Part shown: in pieces, positions 18,899 through 29,995 of the stretch | How positions within the stretch are numbered: the first letter of the stretch is position 1 | How the letters are laid out: every line of letters begins with the position of its first letter | Assembly (NCBI GenBank): GCA_963170165.1 | Contig: CAUJGQ010000047.1 | Span: forward strand, 1-64,000 | Direction of reading: 5' to 3' | Length of the DNA: 64,000 nucleotides | Origin: Chloroflexota bacterium | GTDB lineage: Bacteria; Chloroflexota; Dehalococcoidia; CAUJGQ01 | Notes under the pieces: model-generated | What the model was told of the DNA's origin: nothing | Database searches by the model: none | The model's input: only the letters and a program-made list of their open reading frames with translations | Position numbers and translations under genes: made by a program

Positions 18899-19891
18899 AT
18901 GGTGCAGGTATTGTTGACGGTGCCGTTCAATGAGGAGTTCGTAGCACGGGTGCAGGCAGCCGAGTCCGCGTGCACGGTGCAGATCGCCCCGCAGGAGCTG
19001 CGCCGCTGGCTGCGCTCCGATGGCAGCCAGCCGCTGTCTCCAGAAGCTGCCGGCATACTGGCACAGACGGAGGTGCTGATCGGCTGGCCGAATCTGTCCC
19101 AAGCAGCACTCAAACAGGCGAAGCGGCTGCGCTGGATCCAGACCCTGAGCGCCGGCGTTGACCACCTCGACCCTGCCGATTATGCGCACCTCACGCTGAC
19201 CAACGCCTCCGGCGTGGCGGCCGTCGCCATCGCTGAGTACTGCATCGGTATGGTCCTGCTGTTCGCGAAACGACTTCCCCAGCTGATGCGGCTGCAACAG
19301 CAACACACATGGGATCGCACGGTGGAAGGAGTGGAGATCTTCGGCAAGACCTGTGGCATTGCCGGCATGGGCGCCATTGGCGGTGAAACGGCCCGCCGCG
19401 CCAAGGCGCTGGGCATGCGTGTCGTCGCCACCCGACGTTCGGCCGTCCACCGCCCTACCGATGCCTTCGCGGATGTGCTGCTCCCTCAGGAACAGCTCGA
19501 CACGCTGCTGGAGCAGAGTGATTATGTCGTGCTTACCGCACCGCACACACCGGAGACGCATCATATGATCGGCGCCGCGCAACTGGCACGGATGAAGCGC
19601 AGTGCGGTGCTGATCAACATCGGCCGTGGCGCGCTGGTCGACGAGGTGGCGCTGATCGGCGCCTTACGAGAGGGGGTCATCGCCGGCGCCGGGCTGGACG
19701 TATTCGAACAGGAGCCCCTGCCCGCAACCTCACCGCTGTGGGACCTGGAGAACGTCGTGATCACCCCGCACAGCTCGTCCGGCAGCGAGGTGTACGAGCT
19801 GCGCGCCGCGGAGGTGGTGTGCGACAACCTGCGCCGGTTCGTCCGCGGTGAGCCGCTGCGCAACGTGGTGGACCTGGGCCGCGGCTACTGA
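18899..19891 (+). CDS. D-isomer-specific 2-hydroxyacid dehydrogenase
   Basis: GIAGMGAIGGETARRAKALGM; INIGRGALVDEVALIGAL; AGLDVFEQEPLPATSPLWDLENVVITPH. Confidence 0.88.
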   Translation: MVQVLLTVPFNEEFVARVQAAESACTVQIAPQELRRWLRSDGSQPLSPEAAGILAQTEVLIGWPNLSQAALKQAKRLRWIQTLSAGVDHLDPADYAHLTLTNASGVAAVAIAEYCIGMVLLFAKRLPQLMRLQQQHTWDRTVEGVEIFGKTCGIAGMGAIGGETARRAKALGMRVVATRRSAVHRPTDAFADVLLPQEQLDTLLEQSDYVVLTAPHTPETHHMIGAAQLARMKRSAVLINIGRGALVDEVALIGALREGVIAGAGLDVFEQEPLPATSPLWDLENVVITPHSSSGSEVYELRAAEVVCDNLRRFVRGEPLRNVVDLGRGY

Positions 19892-20005
19892 CCTGACCGG
19901 GTGAGGCAGCGACGCACTGGAGCGGTGACAATGGCGCGGGGATGCGGCATGGGGCGGGCACAAGGACGTGCCGGCCGGCCGCGACCGTGGGGAGGGGCGC
20001 GCGCC

Positions 20006-22057
20006 ATGGTGAACCGTCTGGCACAGGAGACAAGCCCGTATCTGCTGCAGCACGCCCATAACCCGGTGGACTGGTACCCCTGGGGCGAGGAGGCGCTGAC
20101 TCGCGCGCGCGCCGAGAACCGGCCAATCCTGCTCAGCGTCGGCTACTCGGCCTGTCACTGGTGCCACGTGATGGAACGTGAGTCGTTCGAGAATCCCGAG
20201 ATCGCGCGGCTGATGAACGAGCACTTCATCAATATCAAGGTGGACCGCGAAGAACGGCCGGATATCGACGCGGTATACATGAGCGCCGTCCAGGCGCTAA
20301 CCGGGCGCGGCGGCTGGCCGATGACGGTCTTTCTGACGCCGGATGGGCGGCCGTACTGGGGCGGCACGTACTTCCCGCCGGAGGACCGTCACGGGATGCC
20401 GGGCTTCCCCCGTGTGCTGGTGGGTATGGCGCAGGCCTACCGTGAGCAGCCCGAGCAGGTGGCCCAGCAGGCGGCGCAGATTACGGCTCACATCCAGCAA
20501 TCACGCGATATTCATACCCCCGGCGAACTGACGCCGAGCATCCTGGAGCACGCCGCCCGCGCGCTGGGCCGCGATTTCGACGCTGAGCACGGCGGCTTCG
20601 GCGGCGCGCCCAAGTTTCCGGCGGCGATGGCGATGGACTTCCTGCTGCAGCAGTGGCAGCGCTCGGGAGAGGCACGGCTGCTGGCGATGGTGGAGTTTAC
20701 GTTGGGTAAGATGGCGCGCGGCGGCATCTACGACCAACTGGGCGGCGGCTTCCACCGCTACTCGGTCGATGCCGTGTGGCTGGTGCCCCACTTCGAGAAG
20801 ATGCTGTACGACAATGCGCTGCTGGCGCGGGTATACCTGCACGCCTGGCAGGCCACCGGCAATGAGGGCTATGCCGCTATCGCCCGGGAGACGCTGGATT
20901 ACGTGTTGCGCGAGATGACCAGCCCCGATGGCGGCTTCTACTCGACGCAGGACGCGGACAGCGAGGGTGAGGAAGGCAAGTTCTTCGTCTGGACGCCGGA
21001 GGAGATCACTTCGGTCATCGGCACCGAGCCAGCGCGGCTGTTCAACGCCTACTACGGCGTTACGGCTGGAGGCAACTTCGAGCACCGCAACATCCTCAAT
21101 GTGCCACGCGACATGGCGGCCGTGGCCTCCGAGCAGTCGGTCAGCGTGGAGGAGTTGCGCGCATCGCTGGCTGCCTCCCGCACCGCGCTGTTTGCCGCGC
21201 GGGAACAGCGCATTCATCCCGGCCGCGACGAGAAGGTGCTGACCGCCTGGAACGGGATGCTCCTGCGCACGCTGGCCGAGGCCGCCGCCGCCTTCGACCG
21301 GGAGGATTACCGCGCCGCTGCCGTCCGCAATGCCCGCTTCCTCATGACCACGTTGGTGCGCAACGGCCGCGTGCTGCGCACGTACAAGGACGGTCGCGCC
21401 AGGCTTGATGGCTACCTGGAAGACTACGCGCTGCTGATCGATGGGCTGCTGGGCGTGCATGAATTGACCTTCGATGCCGGCTGGATCCATCAGGCACAGG
21501 AGCTGGCCGCGCGTATGCTGGACCTGTTTTGGGACAGCGACACCGGGGCCTTCTACGATACGGCGCGCGATGCGGAGCCACTGGTCGTGCGCCCGCGCGA
21601 CGTGCTGGACAACGCCACCCCGGCCGGCAACTCCGTAGCGGTGGCGGTGCTGCTGCGGCTGGCGCTGATCACGGGTGATGAGCGCTACGAGCAGCAGGCG
21701 ACGGCGGTGCTGTCGTCTCTGCGTGAGGCAATGTCCCGCTACCCCTCGGCCTTTGGCGAGCTACTCCAAGCCCTGGGCTTTGCCCTCGGCCGGCCGCTGG
21801 AGCTGGCGATCGTGGGTACGCCAGAGGCGGTGGACAGCCGCGCCTTGCTGGCCGAACTATACCGCCGGTACGTGCCGCACCGTGTGGTGCTCGGCCGCAC
21901 GCCGCAGGATGAAACGCTGGCCGCGCTGTCACCGTTGATGGAGCAACGCACGGCGATCGGCGGACGGGCGACCGCCTATCTCTGCCAGCGCTATGTCTGC
22001 CAGACGCCCGCCACCGCCCCAGAGTCGCTTGCTGCCCAATTGGACGCGTCGCGTTGA
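20006..22057 (+). CDS. Thioredoxin-domain protein of the YyaL/SSP411 (DUF255) family
   Basis: [68 protein letters not shown]. Confidence 0.93.
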   Translation: MVNRLAQETSPYLLQHAHNPVDWYPWGEEALTRARAENRPILLSVGYSACHWCHVMERESFENPEIARLMNEHFINIKVDREERPDIDAVYMSAVQALTGRGGWPMTVFLTPDGRPYWGGTYFPPEDRHGMPGFPRVLVGMAQAYREQPEQVAQQAAQITAHIQQSRDIHTPGELTPSILEHAARALGRDFDAEHGGFGGAPKFPAAMAMDFLLQQWQRSGEARLLAMVEFTLGKMARGGIYDQLGGGFHRYSVDAVWLVPHFEKMLYDNALLARVYLHAWQATGNEGYAAIARETLDYVLREMTSPDGGFYSTQDADSEGEEGKFFVWTPEEITSVIGTEPARLFNAYYGVTAGGNFEHRNILNVPRDMAAVASEQSVSVEELRASLAASRTALFAAREQRIHPGRDEKVLTAWNGMLLRTLAEAAAAFDREDYRAAAVRNARFLMTTLVRNGRVLRTYKDGRARLDGYLEDYALLIDGLLGVHELTFDAGWIHQAQELAARMLDLFWDSDTGAFYDTARDAEPLVVRPRDVLDNATPAGNSVAVAVLLRLALITGDERYEQQATAVLSSLREAMSRYPSAFGELLQALGFALGRPLELAIVGTPEAVDSRALLAELYRRYVPHRVVLGRTPQDETLAALSPLMEQRTAIGGRATAYLCQRYVCQTPATAPESLAAQLDASR

Positions 22058-22183
22058 CAGGCGGCGCCCGCACGTACCAACGTAGTGACGGTATAAGTGA
22101 TGTCCGACTGACTGCAGCTTGACTGGCGGCCGCGCCCTGGCAGGTTGCTTGCCGGCCGGGAGCGGCGGGCCCGAGGAGGCAGC

Positions 22184-24325
22184 GTGTCGCACGAAGTGAC
22201 ATCGCAGCGGCCGCTTCGGCGAAGCGTACTGCGCCGGCTCGCCCGGCTCGTTCCCGCGGCGGGCCGCCCACCGGCGGGCCACGTATTCATCGCCGGCGCG
22301 GCGCTCATGCTGCGGGCATTGTTGATGGTCATCCCCCTGGTGGTACTGTGGGGCCGCGATGCAAACGGCGCCAGCTGGTGGTTCACCTTTGCGGTGCTGT
22401 GCCTGATGCTGGTCGTGCCGGCATGGCTGTACGGGCGTCCCGGGAGCGGCGCCCGACCTGCGCTGACATCTGGCCTGATCTGCGCGGGCGTTATCGGTGT
22501 GGCTTTGACGCTGGCGGCGGCGCTGACGGACAGTCCGGCGCTCGTCGGCCTGCTGTTCGCTGCTCTGGCGATGGTGCTTGCCTGTCTCTATCCCGTCCTC
22601 CATACCGGTCGCGTCACCGCGGCCGTCACCGCCGCCATGTACGGCGTGCTGTTCGGCGCCACCGTATTGGCGCAGCTTCAGCTTTCGCCCGCCCACCACT
22701 TGTCCCGGGAACGTATGATCGCAGCCGTGTGGCCCCTGGGACTGGTCGCCGGCGGCGTGTGGTACGTCTCCCGCGTCATGCGTCGCGAAGCAGCGGCACA
22801 GCAGCAATTCACCGGTCTGGCGCTGACTGACACCGTCACCGGCCTGCCCGTACGCTCTGCCTTCTTCGCTGAGGCTGAGCGCCGTGTTTCCCAGGCGGCC
22901 CATGGCGGCCCGGCCTGCACGCTACTGCTCGCCGATCTGGATGGATTGAAGGACATCAATGACTCTTTCGGCCATGCTACCGGCGACGCCGCCCTCCGCC
23001 GGCTAGGAGAAGCACTGCGACGGCGGGCGGGTCCGCACGACATCGTCGCCCGGTTAGGCGGCGATGAGTTCGCAGTGCTGGGGATGCACGACGTCGCGGG
23101 TGTCCAAGGGGTCATTGACCGGTTTGCCCCGGTGCTCGACGCCACGCCGTATCACGACCCCGCAACCAACCACACCATCCGCCTGTCCGCATCCTGGGGG
23201 ATCGCCACGACCCAGCCGGGCACCCTCGGGCTGCTGCACCTGTTTGCGCAGGCGGATGAGCAACTGCTCCGCCACAAGTCCAGCGCCCGGCAGCCGGCGC
23301 CGCCCGAGGAGACCGCCGAGCCGCCGTTTGTGCCCCGTGGGCGGCGGGCGCTGGCTGAGGCGCTGGCATCGCTGATCGTGCTGGCGCGTGACGTCACCGC
23401 CGTGACCGATGGCGCGGAGTTCGTTCGCCAGGCCGCAACCGGCGCGGCTGCGTTGCTCGGTGCCCGCAGCGCGACGATCACCGTTGTGCGGGGTGGCGAA
23501 CGGTGGGGATACCGCGCCCGCCGGTCGCCCGCAGGCTGGATCTACGAAGCGGCGATCTTCCCCGGCCGCCACTCAATCGTTCAGCACGTCCTGGACACCG
23601 GCACGCCGTATGTCACCAACGACGTCACTCAGGACCCATTCGCCGACCACGATGCGGCCCAGCGGATCGGTATCCATGCCTGCCTGTGCGTGCCGGTGCA
23701 TGGCGCCGACAGTCGCGTCATGGGAACCCTGTTCCTGGCCGACAAGCACGGTCGCGCCCCGTACACCGACCACGATGTGCACGTGGCGCAGGCGCTGGCG
23801 GACCTGGCCGGAGCGGCGCTACAAAAGACCGAGGCACTCGCCGGCGCACAGGCGCAGACCGACACCGCCGAACGCGTCCTGACCGTGATGGCTCGGGTGC
23901 AGGCACATATGCCGCGCGATGAGATGCTGGCGCTGCTGCTGGTCGAAGTGGCCGCGCTCACGGGCGCCGGGTCGGGCCTGGTGGCGCTAGTGGAGGCAGA
24001 TGGAGCGCTGCGCATCCGCACCAGGTATCATGCACCACTGGGAGGAGACAGCGTGGACGCGGCTCACGTCAGTATGGCGCTCATCAATGCAGTCGCGGCC
24101 GGCGGCGCACCGATGGTGACCAGTGCCGCCAGCGGGCAACCCGCCGCGCTCGTCGTCCCGGTGCTTGGTGCGGCGGGCCGCGTGCTGGGTGTGATTGGCG
24201 TAGCCCACCAGGCGCCGGAAGGCATCTTCACCACGGATCAACAAGCTCTGCTGGAAGCGGTGGCCGCCCAGGTGTCGCGGGTGCTGGAGGCGCGTAGCAC
24301 GGGCGCGGCGTACCCGCTGGCCTAA
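22184..24325 (+). CDS. Membrane diguanylate cyclase with GGDEF followed by GAF domains
   Basis: N-terminal TM helices; DLDGLKDINDSFGHATGDAALRRL...ARLGGDEFAVL; GAF-type segments downstream (TGTPYVTNDVTQDPFADHDAAQRIGIHACLCVPV...); GTG start with GAGGAGG. Confidence 0.85.
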   Translation: MSHEVTSQRPLRRSVLRRLARLVPAAGRPPAGHVFIAGAALMLRALLMVIPLVVLWGRDANGASWWFTFAVLCLMLVVPAWLYGRPGSGARPALTSGLICAGVIGVALTLAAALTDSPALVGLLFAALAMVLACLYPVLHTGRVTAAVTAAMYGVLFGATVLAQLQLSPAHHLSRERMIAAVWPLGLVAGGVWYVSRVMRREAAAQQQFTGLALTDTVTGLPVRSAFFAEAERRVSQAAHGGPACTLLLADLDGLKDINDSFGHATGDAALRRLGEALRRRAGPHDIVARLGGDEFAVLGMHDVAGVQGVIDRFAPVLDATPYHDPATNHTIRLSASWGIATTQPGTLGLLHLFAQADEQLLRHKSSARQPAPPEETAEPPFVPRGRRALAEALASLIVLARDVTAVTDGAEFVRQAATGAAALLGARSATITVVRGGERWGYRARRSPAGWIYEAAIFPGRHSIVQHVLDTGTPYVTNDVTQDPFADHDAAQRIGIHACLCVPVHGADSRVMGTLFLADKHGRAPYTDHDVHVAQALADLAGAALQKTEALAGAQAQTDTAERVLTVMARVQAHMPRDEMLALLLVEVAALTGAGSGLVALVEADGALRIRTRYHAPLGGDSVDAAHVSMALINAVAAGGAPMVTSAASGQPAALVVPVLGAAGRVLGVIGVAHQAPEGIFTTDQQALLEAVAAQVSRVLEARSTGAAYPLA

Positions 24326-27000
24326 CCGGCCGGCGCCTGCCGGCGTGCCCGCGTCCGGGCCGGTTTGGTGGCGCCTGCCGTCGCCCGGCCGTTTCCCTGC
24401 TTCAAGTCAGCGCGAATACGGTCACGCGGCGGGACGGGTTTGGCCTGCAACGCCGTGTTCAGCACATCATCGACATGACCGGCGAACACGAACGTGATCT
24501 CGTCGCGCAGATCCTCGGGCACATCCGCCAGGTCGCGCTCGTTATCCTTCGGCAGGACGATGGTGCGAATGCCGGCCCGGTGCGCGGCGAGGACCTTTTC
24601 CTTGATACCGCCCACCGGCAGTACCTTGCCGCGCAGGCTGATTTCTCCGGTCATGGAGACGTCCTGGCGGACCGGCCGTCGTGTCACCGCCGAAACCAAC
24701 GCCGTGGCCATCGTGACGCCCGCTGATGGACCATCCTTCGGGATTGCGCCGGCCGGTACATGCACATGGAGGTCGTGTGTCTCAAAGAACTTGGGTGTGA
24801 CGCCGAAGTCCTCGGCCCGCCGCCGCGTGTACGTAAGGGCAGCGCGGGCTGACTCCTGCATTACGTCGCCCAGCTTACCGGTGAGGCTGAACTGCCCCTT
24901 CCCCGGCACCACCGCCGCCTCGATGAAGAGGATGTCGCCGCCCACGGAGGTGGCCGCCATGCCGGTGACGACACCGACCTCGGCCTGCTCGGCCGCGACC
25001 TCCTCGGGAATCGGCTGGCTGCCCAGCAGATCGGGCAGTTCGTCGGGGGTGATGATGAAGGTCTCGCCCTCGTCCGGCAGGGGCAGCCCGCGCTCACCGG
25101 TCGCTGCCGCCAGCACAGCCTCCTCGGGAGAGACGACGGCCGTGGGCGGCACGGTTGCCTCCGGCTCTCCTCCAGCGGCGTGGCTCTGGGCCACGCGGCG
25201 AGCGACGCGGCGGCAGACGGCGCCGATGGCGCGTTCCAGGTTGCGGACTCCGGCCTCGCGCGTGTAGCCACGGATCAGCGCGTGAATCGTCTCCTCGGGC
25301 AATACCACCTGGCCGGGTTGCAGGCCGTTTTCCCGCGTCTGCCGCGGCAGCAGGTAGCGGCGGGCGATCTCCAGCTTCTCGCGCTCGGTATAGCCGGGGA
25401 TCTCGATGATCTCCATGCGGTCGCGCAGCGGGCCGGGGATAGGATCCAGCTGGTTGGCGGTGGTGATGAACAGCACGTTGGAGAGGTCAAAGGGGACATC
25501 GAGATAGTGGTCCTGGAACGTGGAGTTCTGTGCCGGGTCCAGCACCTCCAGTAGCGCCGAAGCCGGGTCACCCCGGTAGTCCGAGCCAAGCTTGTCCACT
25601 TCATCCAGCATGATCAACGGATTGTTGACGCCGGCCCGGCGGATCTCCTGAATCAGCCGCCCCGGCATAGCGCCGACGTACGTCCGCCGGTGTCCGCGGA
25701 TCTCCGCCTCATCGCGCATCCCGCCCAGCGCCATCCGGATGAAGTTCCGGCCGGTGGCGCGGGCGATGCTCTGCCCGAGTGAGGTCTTGCCCACACCGGG
25801 CGGCCCGGCGAAGCACAGGATCGGCCCGCGCGAGTCCTGACGTAGTTTGCGCACGGCCAGGTAGTCCAGAATGCGCTGCTTGACCTTGTCGAGGCCGTAA
25901 TGGTCCTCATCCAGGATGCGCTGCGCCTCGGTGATATCGATGTGAACATCGGTATGCTTGTCCCAGGGCAGGTCGGCCAGCCACTCCAGATAGGTGCGCG
26001 CCACCTGGTATTCCGAGGAGTTCGACGGAATCTGGCCTAGCCGCTTCAGTTCGCGGCCGGCTTCGCGCTGGGCCTCTGGCGGCAGGTTGGCGGCATCGAG
26101 CTTGGCCTTGAGTTCAGCCAGCTCTGGCTGCTCATCCTCGCCCAGTTCCTTCTGGATCGCCGCCAGTTGCTCTCGCAGGATGAATTCGCGCTGACGCTTA
26201 TCCAGGTCGCCCTGCACGCGGGTGCGGATCTTCTGGCCGACTTCGGCCACCTCCACCTCGCGCGCCAGGTAGCCGTTAACCAACCGCAGCCGCTCGGTCA
26301 CGTCATTGGCGGCCAGCACCGCCAGCCGCTCCTCGGGCTTGAAGCCGAGGTTGGCAGCGATGAAGTCGGCCAGGTTGCCGGGGTTCTGGATGCCGGTGAC
26401 GGCCATCGCTAGCTCGTTCGGCACCGACTCCGTCAACGCGACCACTCGTTGGAAGGTGGCCAGCACGCTGCGGGTGAGCGCCTCCAGCTCCGCGCTCGGG
26501 TGGATGATGTCCGGCAGTCGCTCCAGCCGCACGCGCCAGTACGGCTCCTGCTGAAGCACCTCGACCAGCCGCACCCGCGCCACTCCCTGCAGAATCGCCT
26601 GCACGCCACCCTGCGGTCCGCGCGCCATGCGCATGATGGTGGCGGCCGTGCCGACCGGGGTCAGGCCGCCGGTGTACTCGCCTTCTTCCGTCTCCTGTTG
26701 GGCAAAGATCGCCACCAGCCGTTGCGGTTGCGCCGTCGCCTCGTCCACCGCCTTGACGTCCACCTCCTCGCCGGAGACGAACGGCACGACGATGGCCGGA
26801 TACAGCACGTTGGGGCCAGTGGCCAGCACGGGCAGCGTATCCGGAATCACCGGTCCGTCCTCACCTGGCCGGGTCGCATGCCCTTCGACATCGGCCGGCA
26901 GGGCAGCGGCGCCCTCGGCCTGGTCGTGCGGTTCGGCACTGTCAACAGAGCCGGCGGTGTCACCGGCATCCGGAGTGGTGTCCTGGCGCTGATCGTCCAT
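24322..27000 (-). CDS. lon: ATP-dependent Lon protease
   Basis: FAGPPGVGKTSLGQSIARATGR; MLDEVDKLGSDYRGDP; PKDGPSAGVTMATALVSA; ATG at 27000. Confidence 0.96.
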   Translation of the reverse strand: MDDQRQDTTPDAGDTAGSVDSAEPHDQAEGAAALPADVEGHATRPGEDGPVIPDTLPVLATGPNVLYPAIVVPFVSGEEVDVKAVDEATAQPQRLVAIFAQQETEEGEYTGGLTPVGTAATIMRMARGPQGGVQAILQGVARVRLVEVLQQEPYWRVRLERLPDIIHPSAELEALTRSVLATFQRVVALTESVPNELAMAVTGIQNPGNLADFIAANLGFKPEERLAVLAANDVTERLRLVNGYLAREVEVAEVGQKIRTRVQGDLDKRQREFILREQLAAIQKELGEDEQPELAELKAKLDAANLPPEAQREAGRELKRLGQIPSNSSEYQVARTYLEWLADLPWDKHTDVHIDITEAQRILDEDHYGLDKVKQRILDYLAVRKLRQDSRGPILCFAGPPGVGKTSLGQSIARATGRNFIRMALGGMRDEAEIRGHRRTYVGAMPGRLIQEIRRAGVNNPLIMLDEVDKLGSDYRGDPASALLEVLDPAQNSTFQDHYLDVPFDLSNVLFITTANQLDPIPGPLRDRMEIIEIPGYTEREKLEIARRYLLPRQTRENGLQPGQVVLPEETIHALIRGYTREAGVRNLERAIGAVCRRVARRVAQSHAAGGEPEATVPPTAVVSPEEAVLAAATGERGLPLPDEGETFIITPDELPDLLGSQPIPEEVAAEQAEVGVVTGMAATSVGGDILFIEAAVVPGKGQFSLTGKLGDVMQESARAALTYTRRRAEDFGVTPKFFETHDLHVHVPAGAIPKDGPSAGVTMATALVSAVTRRPVRQDVSMTGEISLRGKVLPVGGIKEKVLAAHRAGIRTIVLPKDNERDLADVPEDLRDEITFVFAGHVDDVLNTALQAKPVPPRDRIRADLKQGNGRATAGATKPARTRARRQAPAG

Positions 27001-27065
27001 GCTCGCAACCCTCAACTGGCCGGGCAACCGGCCGGGAGCTTCTGCATGCGCGCGGGCCCGGCGCG

Positions 27066-27509
27066 CTACTGGCCGCGGACGGTGAGCTTGATCCGCTGCG
27101 CGGGCGCCGCCTGGCGCTTGGGCATGGTGATCTCCAGCATGCCATCCTCGTAGCGGATCGCGGTCTGCTCGGCGTCGACCAGGGCGGGCAGCGGCACACG
27201 ACACTCAAATGGCCCGCGTGCGATCTCCATCTGGCTATACTGGCGGGCCGTGTGCTGGTCAAACGGGTGCGGGTCCTGCTTCTCACCGCGCACCAGCAGC
27301 CGGCCATCGGCGATGCTCATCTCGATGTCTCGGCCGCGCATCCCGGCAATCTCGATCACAACCACGACGGCGGTATCGGTCTGGTACACATCGGTCGGTG
27401 GCTCAATCACCGGGGCCCGGAAGCGTGGATGTCCCGGCGGCCCGCCCGTGAGCCGCTCGAACATCCGGTCCATGTGCTCCTGTAAATGCTCAAACTCAGC
27501 GAACGCCAT
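27066..27509 (-). CDS. Small heat-shock protein, Hsp20/alpha-crystallin family
   Basis: PPTDVYQTDTAVVVVIEIAGMRGRDIEMSIADGRLLVRGEK; FECRVPLPALVD; DGMLEITMPK. Confidence 0.92.
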   Translation of the reverse strand: MAFAEFEHLQEHMDRMFERLTGGPPGHPRFRAPVIEPPTDVYQTDTAVVVVIEIAGMRGRDIEMSIADGRLLVRGEKQDPHPFDQHTARQYSQMEIARGPFECRVPLPALVDAEQTAIRYEDGMLEITMPKRQAAPAQRIKLTVRGQ

Positions 27510-27792
27510 GACCGGCCTCCGGTTTGGGGGCGATACGGTGCTGACGCGGCCCGGCGCGTCCTCAGCGCTCGCCTCCCAAGTACTTTGTCATCCCTTCGTG
27601 AGCACGCACATAGCCCAAGTGTTCATGGAAGCCATGCGCCGCCGCCCTTTGGCGGCCGGCCGGGCGGGCGGTGGCGCGATGGCGGCAAGCGCGCTGCGGC
27701 TCCCAGGCTGCGGCGTTGGCGCCATTGTATACATCTGTGTGCTCCACAACGCATCCTGTAGCCACACACCGGCCACACGGAGGGAACCACGC

Positions 27793-28914
27793 ATGAGCAC
27801 CGGCAGCGCGCAATCTTACGTCCCAGGGCAGCAGTGGGCACAGCGGCCCGCGCATGCCGTGGGAATGGACGCCGGCGCACTGGCTGCCGCCGCTGCCTAC
27901 ACCGAGACACACGAGACCCCCTGGCCGCGCGATGTCGAGCAAGGGCTTCGCGCCACGCTGCTGGCCAATGAGGGGGAGCACGGCGCCATCATCGGGCCTA
28001 TGCGTCCGCGCGGCGGCGTGAACGGCCTCATCCTCCGCCACGGCTACATTGTCCACGAGTGGGGCGACACCGCGCGGGCTGACATGACCTTCAGTGTCAG
28101 CAAGAGCTTTGTCGCCACCATGGCAGGGCTGGCGCTGGATCGCGGCCTGCTCACGGACCTCGATGCACCGGTGCGCGCACTGGTGGACGACGGTGGCTTC
28201 GACGGTCCGCACAACGGCGCCATTACCTGGCGGCACCTGCTCCAGCAGACGAGCGAGTGGGAGGGGACGCTGTTCGGCAAGCCCGATCAGGTGGACCGCA
28301 ACCGCACGGTCGGCGGCGATACCCAGGCTGTGGCCAAGGGCAGCGCGCGGGAACTGCGGGTGCCCGGCACGTACTGGGAGTACAACGACGTGCGCGTCAA
28401 TCGCGCCTCGCTGGCGCTGCTGCGCGTGCTGCGCCGGCCGCTGCCGGAACTACTGCGGGGCGCGATCATGCAGCCGCTCGACGCATCAGACAGTTGGGAG
28501 TGGCACGGTTACACCAGCTCGTGGGTAGACATCGATGGTCAGCAGGTCCAGTCGGTCAGCGGTGGCGGTCATTGGGGCGGCGGCATGTTCATCAGCACAC
28601 GCGACCTAGCGCGTTTCGGCCTGCTGCACCTGCGCCGCGGTAACTGGAACGGCCGGCAACTGCTGTCCGAGCGCTGGATCGATATCGCCACCACGCCCTG
28701 CACCGTGAAACCGGAGTACGGCTGTATGTGGTGGCTGAACACCGGCCGGGGCCAGGCGCCGAGCGCGCCGGCGTCCAGCTTCTTTGCGCTGGGGGCGGGC
28801 AGCAATGCGCTGTGGATTGACCCCGAGCACGACATCATCGCGGTCGTGCGCTGGCTGGCGCCGGGCGCGCTGGACGGGTTTGTTGCGCGCGTGCTGGCGG
28901 GTGTGCGGTCGTAG
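27793..28914 (+). CDS. Serine hydrolase, beta-lactamase class C-like
   Basis: MTFSVSKSFVATMAGLALDRGLL (SxxK); WRHLLQQTSEWEG; ATG at 27793. Confidence 0.82.
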   Translation: MSTGSAQSYVPGQQWAQRPAHAVGMDAGALAAAAAYTETHETPWPRDVEQGLRATLLANEGEHGAIIGPMRPRGGVNGLILRHGYIVHEWGDTARADMTFSVSKSFVATMAGLALDRGLLTDLDAPVRALVDDGGFDGPHNGAITWRHLLQQTSEWEGTLFGKPDQVDRNRTVGGDTQAVAKGSARELRVPGTYWEYNDVRVNRASLALLRVLRRPLPELLRGAIMQPLDASDSWEWHGYTSSWVDIDGQQVQSVSGGGHWGGGMFISTRDLARFGLLHLRRGNWNGRQLLSERWIDIATTPCTVKPEYGCMWWLNTGRGQAPSAPASSFFALGAGSNALWIDPEHDIIAVVRWLAPGALDGFVARVLAGVRS

Positions 28915-28950
28915 CTTCTCCGGGCGCGACCGGACAGCTACCATTTCCGC

Positions 28951-29961
28951 ATGCCGATTGCACGCCGGACGCTGGCCCAACTCCGCGACGTTCTCTCCAC
29001 CTGGGGGCTGGCGGACGCCGCCATCCACGACATCCGCTCAGGACGGGTCAACACCCACTGGCGTGTGGAGACCGGCGCCGAGCGCTATGCACTCCGCCGC
29101 TATGCCGGCCACCGCCGCATCGAAAGCATCGCCTTCGAACACGCGCTGCTGTGGCACGTCGAGCAGAAGGGCTGGCCCGTGGCGATGGCGTTGCCGTCCC
29201 GCTCCGGCAGTATGGTGGTCGAGCGCGACGGCAACCACTTTAGCCTGTTTCCGTTTCTGGAGGGCAGGCGGGCGCCCTATGACAGCCTCAGGCATGTCCA
29301 GCGCAAGGGCGCAGCGCTGGCGGTGCTGCACGCCGACATGGCAGATTGGGACGGCCCAATCCGCCGTGACGGGGTGGGGCGGGTGATGGAACTGGACATC
29401 CTCGCCCAGTCGGCAGGAGCGGAGTCGTTCACCGCACTGCTAGACAGGTACGCGGCCGTCGACGCGGCCGGCGCAGCAGCATGGCGGACCGCCCGCGCCG
29501 CCAACCTGCGCACGCTGGTGGATCTCGATTTCTACCCACTGCCGCTGGTACCCGTGCACGGTGACTTCCACACCGACAACATGCTGTGGCGCGGCCAGGA
29601 ACTAACCGGGCTGCTGGACTTTGATTGGGCACACGTCGATGCACGGGTGGCAGATATCGCCCGCAGTATCTGGCTGGACTGTGCGGAAGGCCCGGCGTAC
29701 GAGGCGCTCAGCCCGCAGGCGGTTGCACGCTTCATCCACGGATACACCACGCTCGCCACCCTCACTGCCGCCGAACAGGCACTGATCCTGCCCTTGGTGG
29801 AGGCTGGCCTGTACTGGCACGCCGCCTACCGGCTGGCCGAATGGACGGCCGGTAGGGAAGAGGCGCTGCGTGGGGTACAGCGCACCCTCACCCGCCGCCT
29901 GCCGCTGCTACGCGCGCACTGGGCCGGTTTGGAGGCGGCCGTGCGCGCCGGGGTGCGGTGA
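28951..29961 (+). CDS. Aminoglycoside phosphotransferase/homoserine-kinase-like (APH) family protein
   Basis: LVPVHGDFHTDNMLWRGQELTGLLDFDWAHVDARVADIARSIW. Confidence 0.85.
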   Translation: MPIARRTLAQLRDVLSTWGLADAAIHDIRSGRVNTHWRVETGAERYALRRYAGHRRIESIAFEHALLWHVEQKGWPVAMALPSRSGSMVVERDGNHFSLFPFLEGRRAPYDSLRHVQRKGAALAVLHADMADWDGPIRRDGVGRVMELDILAQSAGAESFTALLDRYAAVDAAGAAAWRTARAANLRTLVDLDFYPLPLVPVHGDFHTDNMLWRGQELTGLLDFDWAHVDARVADIARSIWLDCAEGPAYEALSPQAVARFIHGYTTLATLTAAEQALILPLVEAGLYWHAAYRLAEWTAGREEALRGVQRTLTRRLPLLRAHWAGLEAAVRAGVR

Positions 29962-29995
29962 GCCGGGTTGTCCCAGCTCACCGGCGCCATGGGTC

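Noticed and set aside
18416-19582. 388-aa minus-strand ORF
   Set aside because: Antisense to the 2-hydroxyacid dehydrogenase gene; His/Gln/Arg-rich shadow translation.
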